This document shows, piece by piece, positions 34,750 to 43,251 of a stretch of 64,000 nucleotides of DNA (position 1 is its first letter; the number at the start of each line of letters is the position of its first letter). This stretch comes from Thermomicrobiales bacterium (GTDB taxonomy: Bacteria; Chloroflexota; Chloroflexia; Thermomicrobiales; CFX8): positions 574,195 to 638,194 of the forward strand of contig JBAOIG010000002.1 of NCBI GenBank assembly GCA_037045155.1, given 5' to 3'. The translations under genes were made by a program, and so were the position numbers. Below the pieces are notes generated by a model. It saw only the letters and a program-made list of their open reading frames with translations, made no database searches and was not told the DNA's origin.

Positions 34750-35697
34750 ATGATCGCGACTGGCTCGATTGCCGAGCGGGTGGGCCTGAATCTCCGGCGC
34801 ACAACGCCGGCCCAGCAGATAGGCCTGATCCAGCAGGCAGAACAGGCCGGAGTCCAGGGAGTCTGGATGACGATGGGCGCGCTGGCTGCCGATACGTTGT
34901 CGATTTTCGCCGCGGCAGCGATGGTCACCCAACGGGTTCGGATGAGCTCGGGCATCGTCCCAGCTTTCACTCGCCACCCGCTTGGGCTGGTGGGCCAGGC
35001 GGCAGTGCTGGACGATCTGGCGCCCGGACGGGTCCGGATTGGCGTCGGCACGAGCCACGGACCGTCGATGGCGGCCTATGGGCTGGACCTCGATCGCCCG
35101 CTGGACTGGCTCGATGAGTACCTGCGGGTTGTTCGCGCAGCGATGCAGGGCGGGCGCGCGACGTTCGATGGACGCTGGTTCTCGATTGACGCGACGCTTC
35201 CTGCCGCCACAGACGTGCCGCTGCTTGTCTCAGCACTTCGCCCGCGTGCCTGGGAGCTGGCCGGCGAGCTGAGTGATGGCGGGATCTCCTGGCTCTGCCC
35301 GATCGATTACCTTACGGGCGAGGCACAGGCGGCGCTGCGCCGAGGCGCGGAACGGGCCGGGCGCGCGACACCGCCGCTGATCGCGCATGTCCCGGTTGCG
35401 CTGACAACCGACCGCGCCGCAGTCCGCGCCGCCGCCAGCACGCAACTGGCGACCTATCGCAGGCTCCCGTTCTATGCGCGGATGTTCGCGGCAGCCGGCT
35501 ATCCGCTCACCGGCGATGGCGAGTTCACCGACGGGCTGCTCGATCACCTGGTCATCAGCGGGAGCGACGACGAGATCGCGCGGCAGCTGGCCGAGCGGCT
35601 CGACCTGGGGCTGGACGAGCTAATCGTCGCGCACCTGCCGGTTGCCGACGCCGCCGCCGAGGAGCGGCGGCTGATGGCGCTGGTCGGGTCGCTCTAG
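34750..35697 (+). CDS. LLM-class flavin (F420 or FMN) oxidoreductase
   Basis: Luciferase-like monooxygenase superfamily protein of 315 aa. It has a TIM-barrel start AERVGLNLRRTTPAQQIGLI, the strand-3 region AAMVTQRVRMSSGIVPAFTR and AVLDDLAPGRVRIGVGTSHG, which together form the F420/FMN pocket, and a C-terminal DEIARQLAERLDLGLDELIV. A second LLM protein is encoded at 52723. ATG 34750 follows AAGGAGG. Substrate unknown; F420 use is inferred from the family. Confidence 0.82.
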   Translation: MIATGSIAERVGLNLRRTTPAQQIGLIQQAEQAGVQGVWMTMGALAADTLSIFAAAAMVTQRVRMSSGIVPAFTRHPLGLVGQAAVLDDLAPGRVRIGVGTSHGPSMAAYGLDLDRPLDWLDEYLRVVRAAMQGGRATFDGRWFSIDATLPAATDVPLLVSALRPRAWELAGELSDGGISWLCPIDYLTGEAQAALRRGAERAGRATPPLIAHVPVALTTDRAAVRAAASTQLATYRRLPFYARMFAAAGYPLTGDGEFTDGLLDHLVISGSDDEIARQLAERLDLGLDELIVAHLPVADAAAEERRLMALVGSL

Positions 35698-35785
35698 TGG
35701 GCCGCAGCCGCTGATCGAACGCCGGGTATACTGCCGCCAGGACGACAGTTGAGAGCGTTTCGCCCCTGATCTGGAGATGATGACG

Positions 35786-37009
35786 ATGGATCTGCGCTAT
35801 ACGGCAGAGGACGAGGCGTTTCGGGCGACGGCGCGCGCATGGCTGGCGGAAAACACGCCGCGAGAGCCGCTGCGGACGGTAGCCGGGAAGAAGGCCTGGC
35901 ATCGTCGACTTTATGAGGCCGGCTACCTCGGGATGGGCTGGCCGAAGGCCTATGGCGGGCGCGAGGCGCGACCGCTTGAGCAGGCGATCGTCGTCGAGGA
36001 GATGGCGCGAGCCAATGCGCCGGCCTCGATCAACTGGGCCGGCCTCGGTCTGGTTGGCCCGACCCTGATCCACCACGGCAGCGACGCCCAGCGCGAGCGT
36101 TATCTGCGCAACATCCTGCTCGGCGATGAGGTCTGGTGCCAACTCTATTCCGAGCCGAATGCCGGCTCCGATCTCGCCGCGCTGCAGTGTCGTGCCGAGA
36201 TCGACGGTGACGAGTTCGTCGTCAACGGCCAGAAGATCTGGACCAGCACCGCGCCGGAGGCGGACATGGGCATCCTGCTGGTTCGCACTGACCGCGACGC
36301 GCCGAAGCACCAGGGCATCTCGTATCTGATCGTCGATATGCACCAGCCGGGGATCGAGGTGCGTCCGCTGCGGCAGGTGACCGGTATTGCCGACGAGTTC
36401 GCCGAGGTGTTCTTTACCAACGTCCGCGTCCCGGCCGATAATCTCATCGGCGAGCTGAATACCGGCTGGCGAATCGCCCAGACGACGCTCTCCTACGAGC
36501 GCGGCGGAGACATGATGGGGATCGTCGCCCGGCTGCAGCAGTCCTACGCCCGGTTGCTGGAGATCGTCCAGACGCCGCGAACCGATCGCAGCCGGCTGAT
36601 CGACGACCCTGTCGTGCGGCAGAAGCTCGGACAGATCATGGCCGAGATCGAAGTGGTGCGCTACGCCGCGTTGCGCGTCGTCTCTGCCGCCGAGAAGGGC
36701 GGCCAGCCCGGGCCGGAGTCGTCGATCTCGAAGCTCCACTATTCCGAGGCGGACAAGCGCGTCTATATTCTGATCCAGGAGATCCTCGGCCCATACGCGC
36801 AGATCGTCGATGATGTGCCGGATGCCTATGCCTATCTCGTCGACGGTCATGGAGACGCGCACGACAACTGGCCCTACCTCTGGATGCATCCGTTCTCCGA
36901 GACGATCTACGCGGGATCGTCGGAGATCCAGAAGAACATCATCGGCGAACGCGTCCTCGGCCTGCCGAAGGAGGTCCGCGCCGACCGACTGGCGCGCCAG
37001 GGCGCCTAG
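35786..37009 (+). CDS. Acyl-CoA dehydrogenase
   Basis: FAD-dependent alpha,beta-dehydrogenase of acyl-CoA thioesters, about 407 aa. N-terminal helices (YTAEDEAFRATARAWLAENT), FAD/substrate segments QLYSEPNAGSDLAAL and WTSTAPEADMGILLV, and the C-terminal FAD-binding YAGSSEIQKNIIGERVLGLP. Electrons would pass to ETF. ATG 35786 is chosen over 35777 and 35780 because GGAG lies 9 nt upstream of it. No other beta-oxidation genes are adjacent, so the substrate cannot be set. Confidence 0.88.
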   Translation: MDLRYTAEDEAFRATARAWLAENTPREPLRTVAGKKAWHRRLYEAGYLGMGWPKAYGGREARPLEQAIVVEEMARANAPASINWAGLGLVGPTLIHHGSDAQRERYLRNILLGDEVWCQLYSEPNAGSDLAALQCRAEIDGDEFVVNGQKIWTSTAPEADMGILLVRTDRDAPKHQGISYLIVDMHQPGIEVRPLRQVTGIADEFAEVFFTNVRVPADNLIGELNTGWRIAQTTLSYERGGDMMGIVARLQQSYARLLEIVQTPRTDRSRLIDDPVVRQKLGQIMAEIEVVRYAALRVVSAAEKGGQPGPESSISKLHYSEADKRVYILIQEILGPYAQIVDDVPDAYAYLVDGHGDAHDNWPYLWMHPFSETIYAGSSEIQKNIIGERVLGLPKEVRADRLARQGA

Positions 37010-37021
37010 CTGCTGAAAGCC

Positions 37022-38182
37022 TCAGAGGTCGAGGACGCGTAGGTCATGGCTGGTGGCGTTGAAGTTCTCGCCGCCGTCCGGTGTGACCATGACGACATCC
37101 TCGACGCGGATGAACGAGCCGTCCTCCATGAAGACGCTCGGCTCGATCGTGAAGCACATTCCGTCGCGCAGGACGGTGTCGTCCCCGTCCAGGAGGAACG
37201 GCGGCTCGTGGACATCCTTGCCGATCGAGTGGCCGAGCCGATGGATGAAATGCGGACCGTGGCCGGCCTCGCTGATGATGTCGCGGGCGACGGCGTCGAG
37301 CTCCGCCGCCGTGATCTGACCGTCGCGCATCGCCGCGATTGCGGCCGCCTGGGCGCGGATGACGAGATCGTAAACCGCGCGATGCTGTTCGCCCGGTGAT
37401 CCGATGAAGACCGTGCGGCCGAAGTCAGAGCAGTAGCCATCCTTGAGCATGCCGAAGTCGAAGGCCAGCGCCGTCCCGCGCTGAAGCGTGCGATCCGTCA
37501 GATGGTCGTGAATCGATCCCTCGCGCTGGCGATCGCCCCCTCCGATGCGGATGCCGGTGTGGAACGAGACGAACTCGCCGCCGTGCTCGGCAATGGCCCG
37601 GTCGATCAACCAGGCGATATCACGCTCGGACATCCCTGTCTCGATCCGCGGGAGGATCGCCTCGTACACCTCGTCGGTAAGCCGCGCGTTGCGGCGCATG
37701 ACGGCGCGTTCCTCCTCATCCTTGATCGCTCGCATCGGCCCGATGATCTCGGCGGCGTTGATGAGCGCTGCCTCCGGCGCGGCGCGGCGCAGGTCGATCA
37801 CCGTCTTCGCCCACGCGCGCTCCCCGACGGCGATGTCGCCGGCCCCTCCTCGAAGCTGGCCGGCCAGGCGCAGCAACGCGCCGGTGTAGTCGTCCGGCTC
37901 TCCGAGCACCAGTAGATCCGCGACCCATGGCTTGTCGCGTAGCTGGGCTTCCATCCGATCGCTGCCCATGCGCGGCTCGATGATGACCGGGCCGGCATCA
38001 AGGCCGAGATACATCCCGGCGACCCAGTCGCCTGGGCGATTGGACTCGGTGGGATTGGGTATGTCTCGGCAGATGCCCGTCAGGTATTCGAGGGCGCTGG
38101 ATTCGGGCAGAAAGAGGAGGCCGATCCCGCGGCGGCGCATCGCCTCACGGACGGACTCGATTCGCGACGCGAAATCTGGCAT
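37022..38182 (-). CDS. M24 family metallopeptidase (Xaa-Pro aminopeptidase/creatinase fold)
   Basis: 386 aa. A creatinase-like N-terminal domain (about 1-140) precedes the pita-bread peptidase domain with all five metal ligands: Asp in FDFGMLKDGYCSDFGR (two), His in HRLGHSIGKDVHEPPF, Glu in CFTIEPSVFM and Glu in IRVEDVVMVTPDG. It removes N-terminal residues before proline, or hydrolyses a related amide. ATG 38182 is preferred (GGAGG at 4 nt) to ATG 38209. It is convergent with the acyl-CoA dehydrogenase, 12 bp apart. Confidence 0.88.
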   Translation of the reverse strand: MPDFASRIESVREAMRRRGIGLLFLPESSALEYLTGICRDIPNPTESNRPGDWVAGMYLGLDAGPVIIEPRMGSDRMEAQLRDKPWVADLLVLGEPDDYTGALLRLAGQLRGGAGDIAVGERAWAKTVIDLRRAAPEAALINAAEIIGPMRAIKDEEERAVMRRNARLTDEVYEAILPRIETGMSERDIAWLIDRAIAEHGGEFVSFHTGIRIGGGDRQREGSIHDHLTDRTLQRGTALAFDFGMLKDGYCSDFGRTVFIGSPGEQHRAVYDLVIRAQAAAIAAMRDGQITAAELDAVARDIISEAGHGPHFIHRLGHSIGKDVHEPPFLLDGDDTVLRDGMCFTIEPSVFMEDGSFIRVEDVVMVTPDGGENFNATSHDLRVLDL

Positions 38183-38406
38183 GCTGCCTCCATCAGATGC
38201 ATTTGACACGATCCTGCTGGCTGCCTATAGTACGTCAGGTTGTTCCAACACAGGCAACACAGGCAGACGAACTCCACGGGCGGCCCCGTGGATGCTGGGG
38301 CGACCGTCACGCCTGATATCGGCCGCATCGACCGGCGAACGACCGATGACCCGGCCACGGGGCCGATGAGCGGACCCAAGATCGCTCGGAAGGAGCAACC
38401 GTCACG
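38183..38406. other. Divergent intergenic region with a hairpin
   Basis: Contains CCACGGG (38274-38280) / CCCGTGG (38285-38291), a stem in the leader of the cytochrome gene, and AGGAG before ATG 38407. No clear promoter hexamers. Nothing else seen. Confidence 0.35.
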
Positions 38407-38841
38407 ATGAAACCGACCCCTCGGCGATGGATGCTTGTCTTCGTCGCGGCACTGGCGGCGATTGTCGTTGCCGGTTGCGGCAGAGTGAACCTCGAGGATC
38501 TCACCCCGGCGGTGGCGCGGACGGAGATCGCCGGCACCGCTTCCGCGATCGCCAATGCGCCGACGCCGACGCAGATCGACGCTCCGAGCTCGGTGATCGA
38601 CGCGTTTGCCAACGCCGACATTGCCGGCGGGAGTGCCCTCTATAACACCTGGTGTTCTGGCTGCCATGACGGCGGGCGCGCCCAGCCGGTCAAGGGCAAG
38701 GTGCTCGACCCCGCCGAATGGATCCCCAAGCTGCGGGCGAACTCCGGCGCGGCCGACCCACACAAGCCAACCTACACTGAGATGGAACTGAACGATCAGC
38801 AGATGACCAACATCCTCGCCTACATCGCCTCCGTGAAGTAA
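38407..38841 (+). CDS. c-type cytochrome lipoprotein
   Basis: 144 aa. Signal peptide with lipobox IVVAGC (C24) and one haem-binding motif TWCSGCH (C83, C86, H87). A distal Met in LNDQQMTNILAYIA is the probable sixth ligand. The size and layout fit a class I cytochrome c tethered outside the membrane, passing electrons between membrane complexes or to an extracytoplasmic enzyme. It is followed 75 bp later by an integral membrane protein in the same direction. Confidence 0.85.
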   Translation: MKPTPRRWMLVFVAALAAIVVAGCGRVNLEDLTPAVARTEIAGTASAIANAPTPTQIDAPSSVIDAFANADIAGGSALYNTWCSGCHDGGRAQPVKGKVLDPAEWIPKLRANSGAADPHKPTYTEMELNDQQMTNILAYIASVK

Positions 38842-38916
38842 CGGCCGCGCGCCCGACAGCGTCCGGTACAATCGGGCAAGTGTCGGTAGACGCAGGCTGG
38901 GTGGGGGCGATAATCG

Positions 38917-39762
38917 ATGGTGATCTTCCCGATCGTAGCGGCGATCCTGGCATTTGGTTGTGCCGCCGCCGTTGCGCGTGACTATCTCGCGCGGCCGAGG
39001 CCGGCCGGCCTGGTCTGGTCAATCGCCTTTGCGATCTTCGGTGTCGCTGCGCTGTGCGAGGTGATCGGAACGCTGTCCGGCTGGACACCGCTCATGGCGC
39101 GCATCTACTATGTCCTTGGCGCGACGCTCGTCGTTGGCTATCTGGCCCTCGGCGAGCTCTACCTGCTGATGCGGCGCTTCTGGGCAGACAGGGCCGCCGG
39201 AGTGATGATCCTCCTCACCGCGCTGGCGGTCTCATTGATCTCGCAGACTCCAATTGGCCCGAACGTCGTCGATGAGGGGTGGCGCGCGCTCGAGCGTGGC
39301 CCCGGAATGACCGCGATGACGATCGGCATCAACTCAACCGGCACGGCGATTCTCGTCGGCGGTCTGCTGTATTCGGTCACCTCTTTCCGTCGCAAGCGGA
39401 TCATGCGCAACCGGATGATCGGTCTGTCGTTGATCGTGGCCGGCACACTGGCCGTCGCCAGCGGCGGGACGCTGACCCGGCTGGGAAGCGACCAGCTGCT
39501 CTACATCGCGATGTCGATCGGAATCGCGCTGATGTTCGCTGGCTACCTCTGGACGCGCAAGCCCGACGCCCGGCCTGTGGCGGCGCCCGGCGGCGCCAGC
39601 GGCGGCGCCTGCGGCGGCGGCGAGCGCGCCGATCGCGTTCCACGTCAGCGAGTCCGCCAGCGCGGCGTCAACAGCCGTCGATGGCAGCGAGATCGTGATG
39701 GTGCGCCTGACGCTGGAGCGGGCTGCCGACGGCGCATGGCGGCTTCTGTCCGGCGAGATTGA
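38917..39762 (+). CDS. Integral membrane protein, seven-helix-like, frameshifted in its C-terminal linker
   Basis: About seven hydrophobic helices up to residue ~215 (VIFPIVAAILAFGCAAAVAR through IAMSIGIALMFAGYLWTRKP). Then a G/C-rich stretch encodes Gly/Ala/Pro. After that, the other frame gives a better continuation (APIAFHVSESASAASTAVDG, VMVRLTLERAADGAWRLLSG) that leads straight into the GNAT domain at 39782. A one-base slip near 39590 would fuse them. As written, the first frame ends at 39762 in arginine-rich nonsense. Family unknown; the spacing of helices resembles 7TM sensor input domains. Confidence 0.55.
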   Translation: MVIFPIVAAILAFGCAAAVARDYLARPRPAGLVWSIAFAIFGVAALCEVIGTLSGWTPLMARIYYVLGATLVVGYLALGELYLLMRRFWADRAAGVMILLTALAVSLISQTPIGPNVVDEGWRALERGPGMTAMTIGINSTGTAILVGGLLYSVTSFRRKRIMRNRMIGLSLIVAGTLAVASGGTLTRLGSDQLLYIAMSIGIALMFAGYLWTRKPDARPVAAPGGASGGACGGGERADRVPRQRVRQRGVNSRRWQRDRDGAPDAGAGCRRRMAASVRRD

Positions 39763-40228
39763 GGGCAGCAGCCCAGCAACACTGCGCCCCGAGGTTCGGC
39801 TGCGTCCTGTCGTGGCTGGCGACGTGGCGATCTTCTACGATCGCCAGACCGACCCGGAGGCCACCAGGATGGCGGCCCTGCCAGCGCAGGACAAGCCGTC
39901 GTTCGACGCTCGCTGGGCCCGTATTCTGGCGGACGAAGGGATCGTGAAGCGGGCGATCATTGTGGATGGCGTCGTGGCCGGCAACATTCTCTGCTTCGAC
40001 GTGCTCGGCGAGCGCCACCTCGGCTACTGGCTCCGAAGTGAATACCGGGGCCGGGGGATTGCCGGCCAAGCACTGTCCGGGTTCCTTACCGAGATCCACT
40101 CCCGCCCGCTCTATGCCAGCGTCGCCACCTGTAACGACACCTTCCGCCGTGTCCTGGAGGAATGTGGCTTTACCCCCGTCGTCTCCGAAAGCGGGGGCGA
40201 TGAGACACTCTACGAGCTGCGCAGCTGA
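39695..40228 (+). CDS. GNAT-family N-acetyltransferase (separate gene or C-terminal domain)
   Basis: The GNAT domain starts around LRPEVRLRPVVAGDVAIFYD and continues with KRAIIVDGVVAGNILCFDVL, the acetyl-CoA loop EYRGRGIAGQALSGFL, and the end CNDTFRRVLEECGF. It resembles ribosomal-protein or antibiotic acetyltransferases. The open frame begins upstream at 39695 or earlier and is continuous with the likely true C-terminus of the preceding membrane protein, so no distinct start is evident. Either a missing stop or a real fusion could explain this. Confidence 0.7.
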   Translation: MMVRLTLERAADGAWRLLSGEIEGSSPATLRPEVRLRPVVAGDVAIFYDRQTDPEATRMAALPAQDKPSFDARWARILADEGIVKRAIIVDGVVAGNILCFDVLGERHLGYWLRSEYRGRGIAGQALSGFLTEIHSRPLYASVATCNDTFRRVLEECGFTPVVSESGGDETLYELRS

Positions 40229-40306
40229 GCTTCACCGGACGAGCACATCGGGGTTATGCAAGGCCAGGTTGGCGACCTGACCTTGCTTGCGATTTCAGCG
40301 GAACGG

Positions 40307-41368
40307 CTACGCTCGCCGGAGATCCGTGTCGACCCCGAGCCGACGAGTGAAGCCGGCGATGACGGCGGCGCAGTTGTCCAGGTCCGTGAGGCTGACGATC
40401 TCGCTGGGCGAGTGCATATACCGATTCGGAATCGAGACGAGGCCGCACGGGATACCAGCTCGCGCGTAGGCGATCGCGTCGGCGTCGGTGCCGGTTCGCC
40501 GTGGAGTTGCCTCGATGGTGTGCGGGATGCCATCGGCCTGTGCCGCATCGACCAGCATCCGATGGACTCCCGGATGAACCGCAGAGCCGCGCGCCAGAGC
40601 GGGCCCGCTGCCCAGCTTGCAGATTCCATTGCCGCGCACGTCAGCGTCGGGGTGGTCGGTCGCATGGGTGACATCGATGACGATCGCGACCGCCGGATCG
40701 AGGTGGAAGGCGCTGGTGTGCGCTCCGCCGAAGGTGATCTCCTCCTGCGCGGCGGCGACTGCCCAGACGTCGGCGGCCGGCCGCTCGCCTACGCTCAGCT
40801 TGCGTAGCGCCTCCAGCGCGACGAACGCGCCGACGCGATTGTCGAGCCCCCGGCAGGCGATGAGGTCATCGCCGAGTGTCAGTAGCGACTGCTCGATCAC
40901 GCCAGGATCGCCGACCGAGACCTTCGAGCGGGCGTCGTCGCCATCCTTCGCGCCGATATCGATCCAGAGGGTGCGGATCTTCGAGACCTTGTTCATATCC
41001 TCTTCGGTCATCTGGTGGCGCGGCTTCTTGCCGATCACCCCGACGATCGTCCCGCCGGACCCGAGGATGCGAATACGCTGGCCGACCAGCACCTGGTCGT
41101 CCCATCCGCCGATTGGCTGGAACCAGAGGAAGCCGTCGTCGTCGATATGCGAGATCATGATGCCGATTTCGTCGATATGGCCCTCGATCATCACCGTTGG
41201 GCCATTGCCGGCGAGCCGCGCGTAGGAGTTGCCCATCGCGTCGACGACGACCTCATCGGCGAATGTCTCTGCTTCCGCGCGCCAGGCGCGGGCCGCCCCT
41301 TCCTCGAATCCAGACGGGCTGGCGGTTGCCAGCAGGCGTGTCAGGAAGGCTCTCGTCTCGTCGTTCAC
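40307..41368 (-). CDS. M42 family aminopeptidase (FrvX/tetrahedral TET-like)
   Basis: 353 aa di-metal aminopeptidase. Metal ligands are seen in MIEGHIDEIGIM (His), CRGLDNRVGAFVALEAL (Asp), AAAQEEITFGGA (Glu-Glu), VIDVTHATDHP (Asp) and YMHSPSEIVSL (His). Family members form large tetrahedral dodecamers that digest short peptides. GTG 41368 has GGGGAG upstream and overlaps the stop of the PucR gene by 4 bp (GTGA), which indicates translational coupling. The family name is well supported; the peptide substrate is not known. Confidence 0.88.
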   Translation of the reverse strand: MNDETRAFLTRLLATASPSGFEEGAARAWRAEAETFADEVVVDAMGNSYARLAGNGPTVMIEGHIDEIGIMISHIDDDGFLWFQPIGGWDDQVLVGQRIRILGSGGTIVGVIGKKPRHQMTEEDMNKVSKIRTLWIDIGAKDGDDARSKVSVGDPGVIEQSLLTLGDDLIACRGLDNRVGAFVALEALRKLSVGERPAADVWAVAAAQEEITFGGAHTSAFHLDPAVAIVIDVTHATDHPDADVRGNGICKLGSGPALARGSAVHPGVHRMLVDAAQADGIPHTIEATPRRTGTDADAIAYARAGIPCGLVSIPNRYMHSPSEIVSLTDLDNCAAVIAGFTRRLGVDTDLRRA

Positions 41369-43062
41369 TCGTCTCTCCCCCAGCGTCGAAGGTCTGTGCC
41401 GGCCGGGGCCATCCCGCCGGTTTCGAGCGCGCATCGTACCATGCTCCCTCGAATCGTCAGCCGGCCGCCACAGTGAGGGAGCGGAGATCGAAGCGCCAGC
41501 CGGAGGACAAACCGGGTCTGCGGATCATCCAGGTCGTAGGCGCCAAGCTCGGCGACGCGCTGGAGCCGGTAGGCGAGGGTGTTGCGATGGATGCCGAGCG
41601 CGTCGGCAGTCGGCGCCAGCGCACCGCCGTGGCGCAGCCAGGCCTCCACCGTTGGGATGAGCTGGCTGCGTCGCCGACGGTCGTGCTCTTCGAGGGGCCC
41701 GAGGATCGCTGTCGCGAATCCTGCCAGGCGCGCGCGCAGGTCGTTCGGAGATGTATCGGCCCCGGCTACGATCGGAAGGAGCAGGCCAAAGACGCCGAGG
41801 CGGCTCGGGTCGTCGGCGCGAATCAGCTCGCCACCGAGCAGGCCGGCCGTGGCCAGCCGAGCCAGGATTCTCGTCTCCGCCAGCGCTACCTCGGCGGACG
41901 CGACCGACGCCACTGGCTCGCTGACAACGATCCGCGCCTCCGGATCGGCGCGCTGAATGCGTCGGATGGCGGAGGCGAGGTCGACGAGGGTGATGTCGAG
42001 ATGATCTTCGTCGGTGATCAGCGCGGCGAACTCGTGCTCGCCCAGCGCCGCGGTCGCGCGACCCCTCTGGTCCGAAAGCACCGAGCGGGCGCGGTGCGAG
42101 AGGCCGGCAGTGGGAGAGGTGAAAAGCGCCACCCGGGCTGGCCTGGTTGGGTCCAGCCCGATCATCCGGGCGCGGCTCTCGGCAGCGGCCTGGCTGGTGA
42201 GATGTCCGGTCAGCAGCTCGGCAACGAGCGGCTCTCGCGCGCTCCACTCTCGCCCTCCGCCGTCGGCCGGCAGCGCCTGGGCAAGCACAACCTCCAGCGT
42301 CGCCGCGATCTGCGAAGCCGCCAGTCGTTCCGGTTCGCTCGACGCGTCCGGCGCCAACCCGATCAGCAACGCCATGGCGCGCCGCTCCCCCGTCTCCGCG
42401 CCCGGCTGGATCGGTTGGAGAAGCCAGCCGTGGCCCTCGGCGCCGATCAGTCGTGGTTGATCGCCGGCGCGCAGCCCGGCGGCGATCGCGGCTGGCTCAA
42501 CCGGACAATCGGCGGGGGCATCCTGTGAACGGGCAACGACCGCGCCATGTGTCTCGACCAGCAGCAGCGGCCGTTCGATGACGCCGCGCACGGCATCGAG
42601 CAGCTGGCCGAGCCCGGCCCCTGAGATCGTGGCGGTCGACAGCGCTCGCGAGAGGTCCGAACCGATCCGATACAGCTCGGCGCGCCGTTCGATGATCAGC
42701 CGGTTCAGCGTCGACTCAGCGTTGTGAGGGAACGTGCCGCTGCTGATGAGAAGCGGCACGGCCACCTGCGTTTCGCTAAAGCCGGGGTCGACCATCAGCG
42801 CGGCGATTGGCTGCCCGGTCAGCGCCCTCACCAGCGCCGCGCTGTCCATCATCTCCGACTCGCGCACCTGTTCCAGCAGCCGAGGCGGCGCAATGACAAT
42901 CTCGCCTCCTCGCAGCGGCGGCAGGATCGGCGCTGCCGCGCGGATCGTCACCGCCCAGGAGACGTTAGCGTCGATGCCAGCGTCCATCGGCTTGCCGGCC
43001 GGCGCTCGGTACGTCAGCCCACGCTGCCAGTGGAGGATGTCGTCGATGGTGATGTCGGCCAT
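41365..43062 (-). CDS. PucR-family transcriptional regulator
   Basis: 565 aa. An N-terminal PucR ligand domain (about 1-125, ITIDDILHWQRGLTYRAPAG) is followed by a GAF-like middle and a C-terminal HTH (about 500-550, ADALGIHRNTLAYRLQRVAE). PucR proteins respond to purine or amino-acid metabolites. The GTGA overlap with the M42 peptidase makes a two-gene operon, so it may sense a peptide or amino-acid breakdown product (inference). ATG 43062 faces a 190-bp divergent region shared with the MocR gene. Confidence 0.85.
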   Translation of the reverse strand: MADITIDDILHWQRGLTYRAPAGKPMDAGIDANVSWAVTIRAAAPILPPLRGGEIVIAPPRLLEQVRESEMMDSAALVRALTGQPIAALMVDPGFSETQVAVPLLISSGTFPHNAESTLNRLIIERRAELYRIGSDLSRALSTATISGAGLGQLLDAVRGVIERPLLLVETHGAVVARSQDAPADCPVEPAAIAAGLRAGDQPRLIGAEGHGWLLQPIQPGAETGERRAMALLIGLAPDASSEPERLAASQIAATLEVVLAQALPADGGGREWSAREPLVAELLTGHLTSQAAAESRARMIGLDPTRPARVALFTSPTAGLSHRARSVLSDQRGRATAALGEHEFAALITDEDHLDITLVDLASAIRRIQRADPEARIVVSEPVASVASAEVALAETRILARLATAGLLGGELIRADDPSRLGVFGLLLPIVAGADTSPNDLRARLAGFATAILGPLEEHDRRRRSQLIPTVEAWLRHGGALAPTADALGIHRNTLAYRLQRVAELGAYDLDDPQTRFVLRLALRSPLPHCGGRLTIRGSMVRCALETGGMAPAGTDLRRWGRDE

Positions 43063-43251
43063 GTCTGAACCCCCACGTCCCAGGCCCCGCGTCTCATTCG
43101 CCGACGAATATCATGTCTGTGCGCGACGCACAAGTGGATGCATCCACCTGCCCCTGTTACCGGCTAATCTGGCAGCGAAGACACCCAATGTGCCACAATG
43201 GCTGGCATTGGCACAGGCCATTGTTCCGGGAGGTTGCCAGGGAGCGCCGCA
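43063..43251. promoter_or_regulatory. Divergent regulatory region between the PucR and MocR genes
   Basis: Contains a perfect 14-bp palindrome GTGGATGCATCCAC (43134-43147) in the middle of the gap and an inverted repeat TGTGCCA (43189-43195) / TGGCACA (43209-43215) about 40 bp before the MocR start. Either could be the operator of one of the flanking regulators. No confident -35/-10. Confidence 0.45.
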
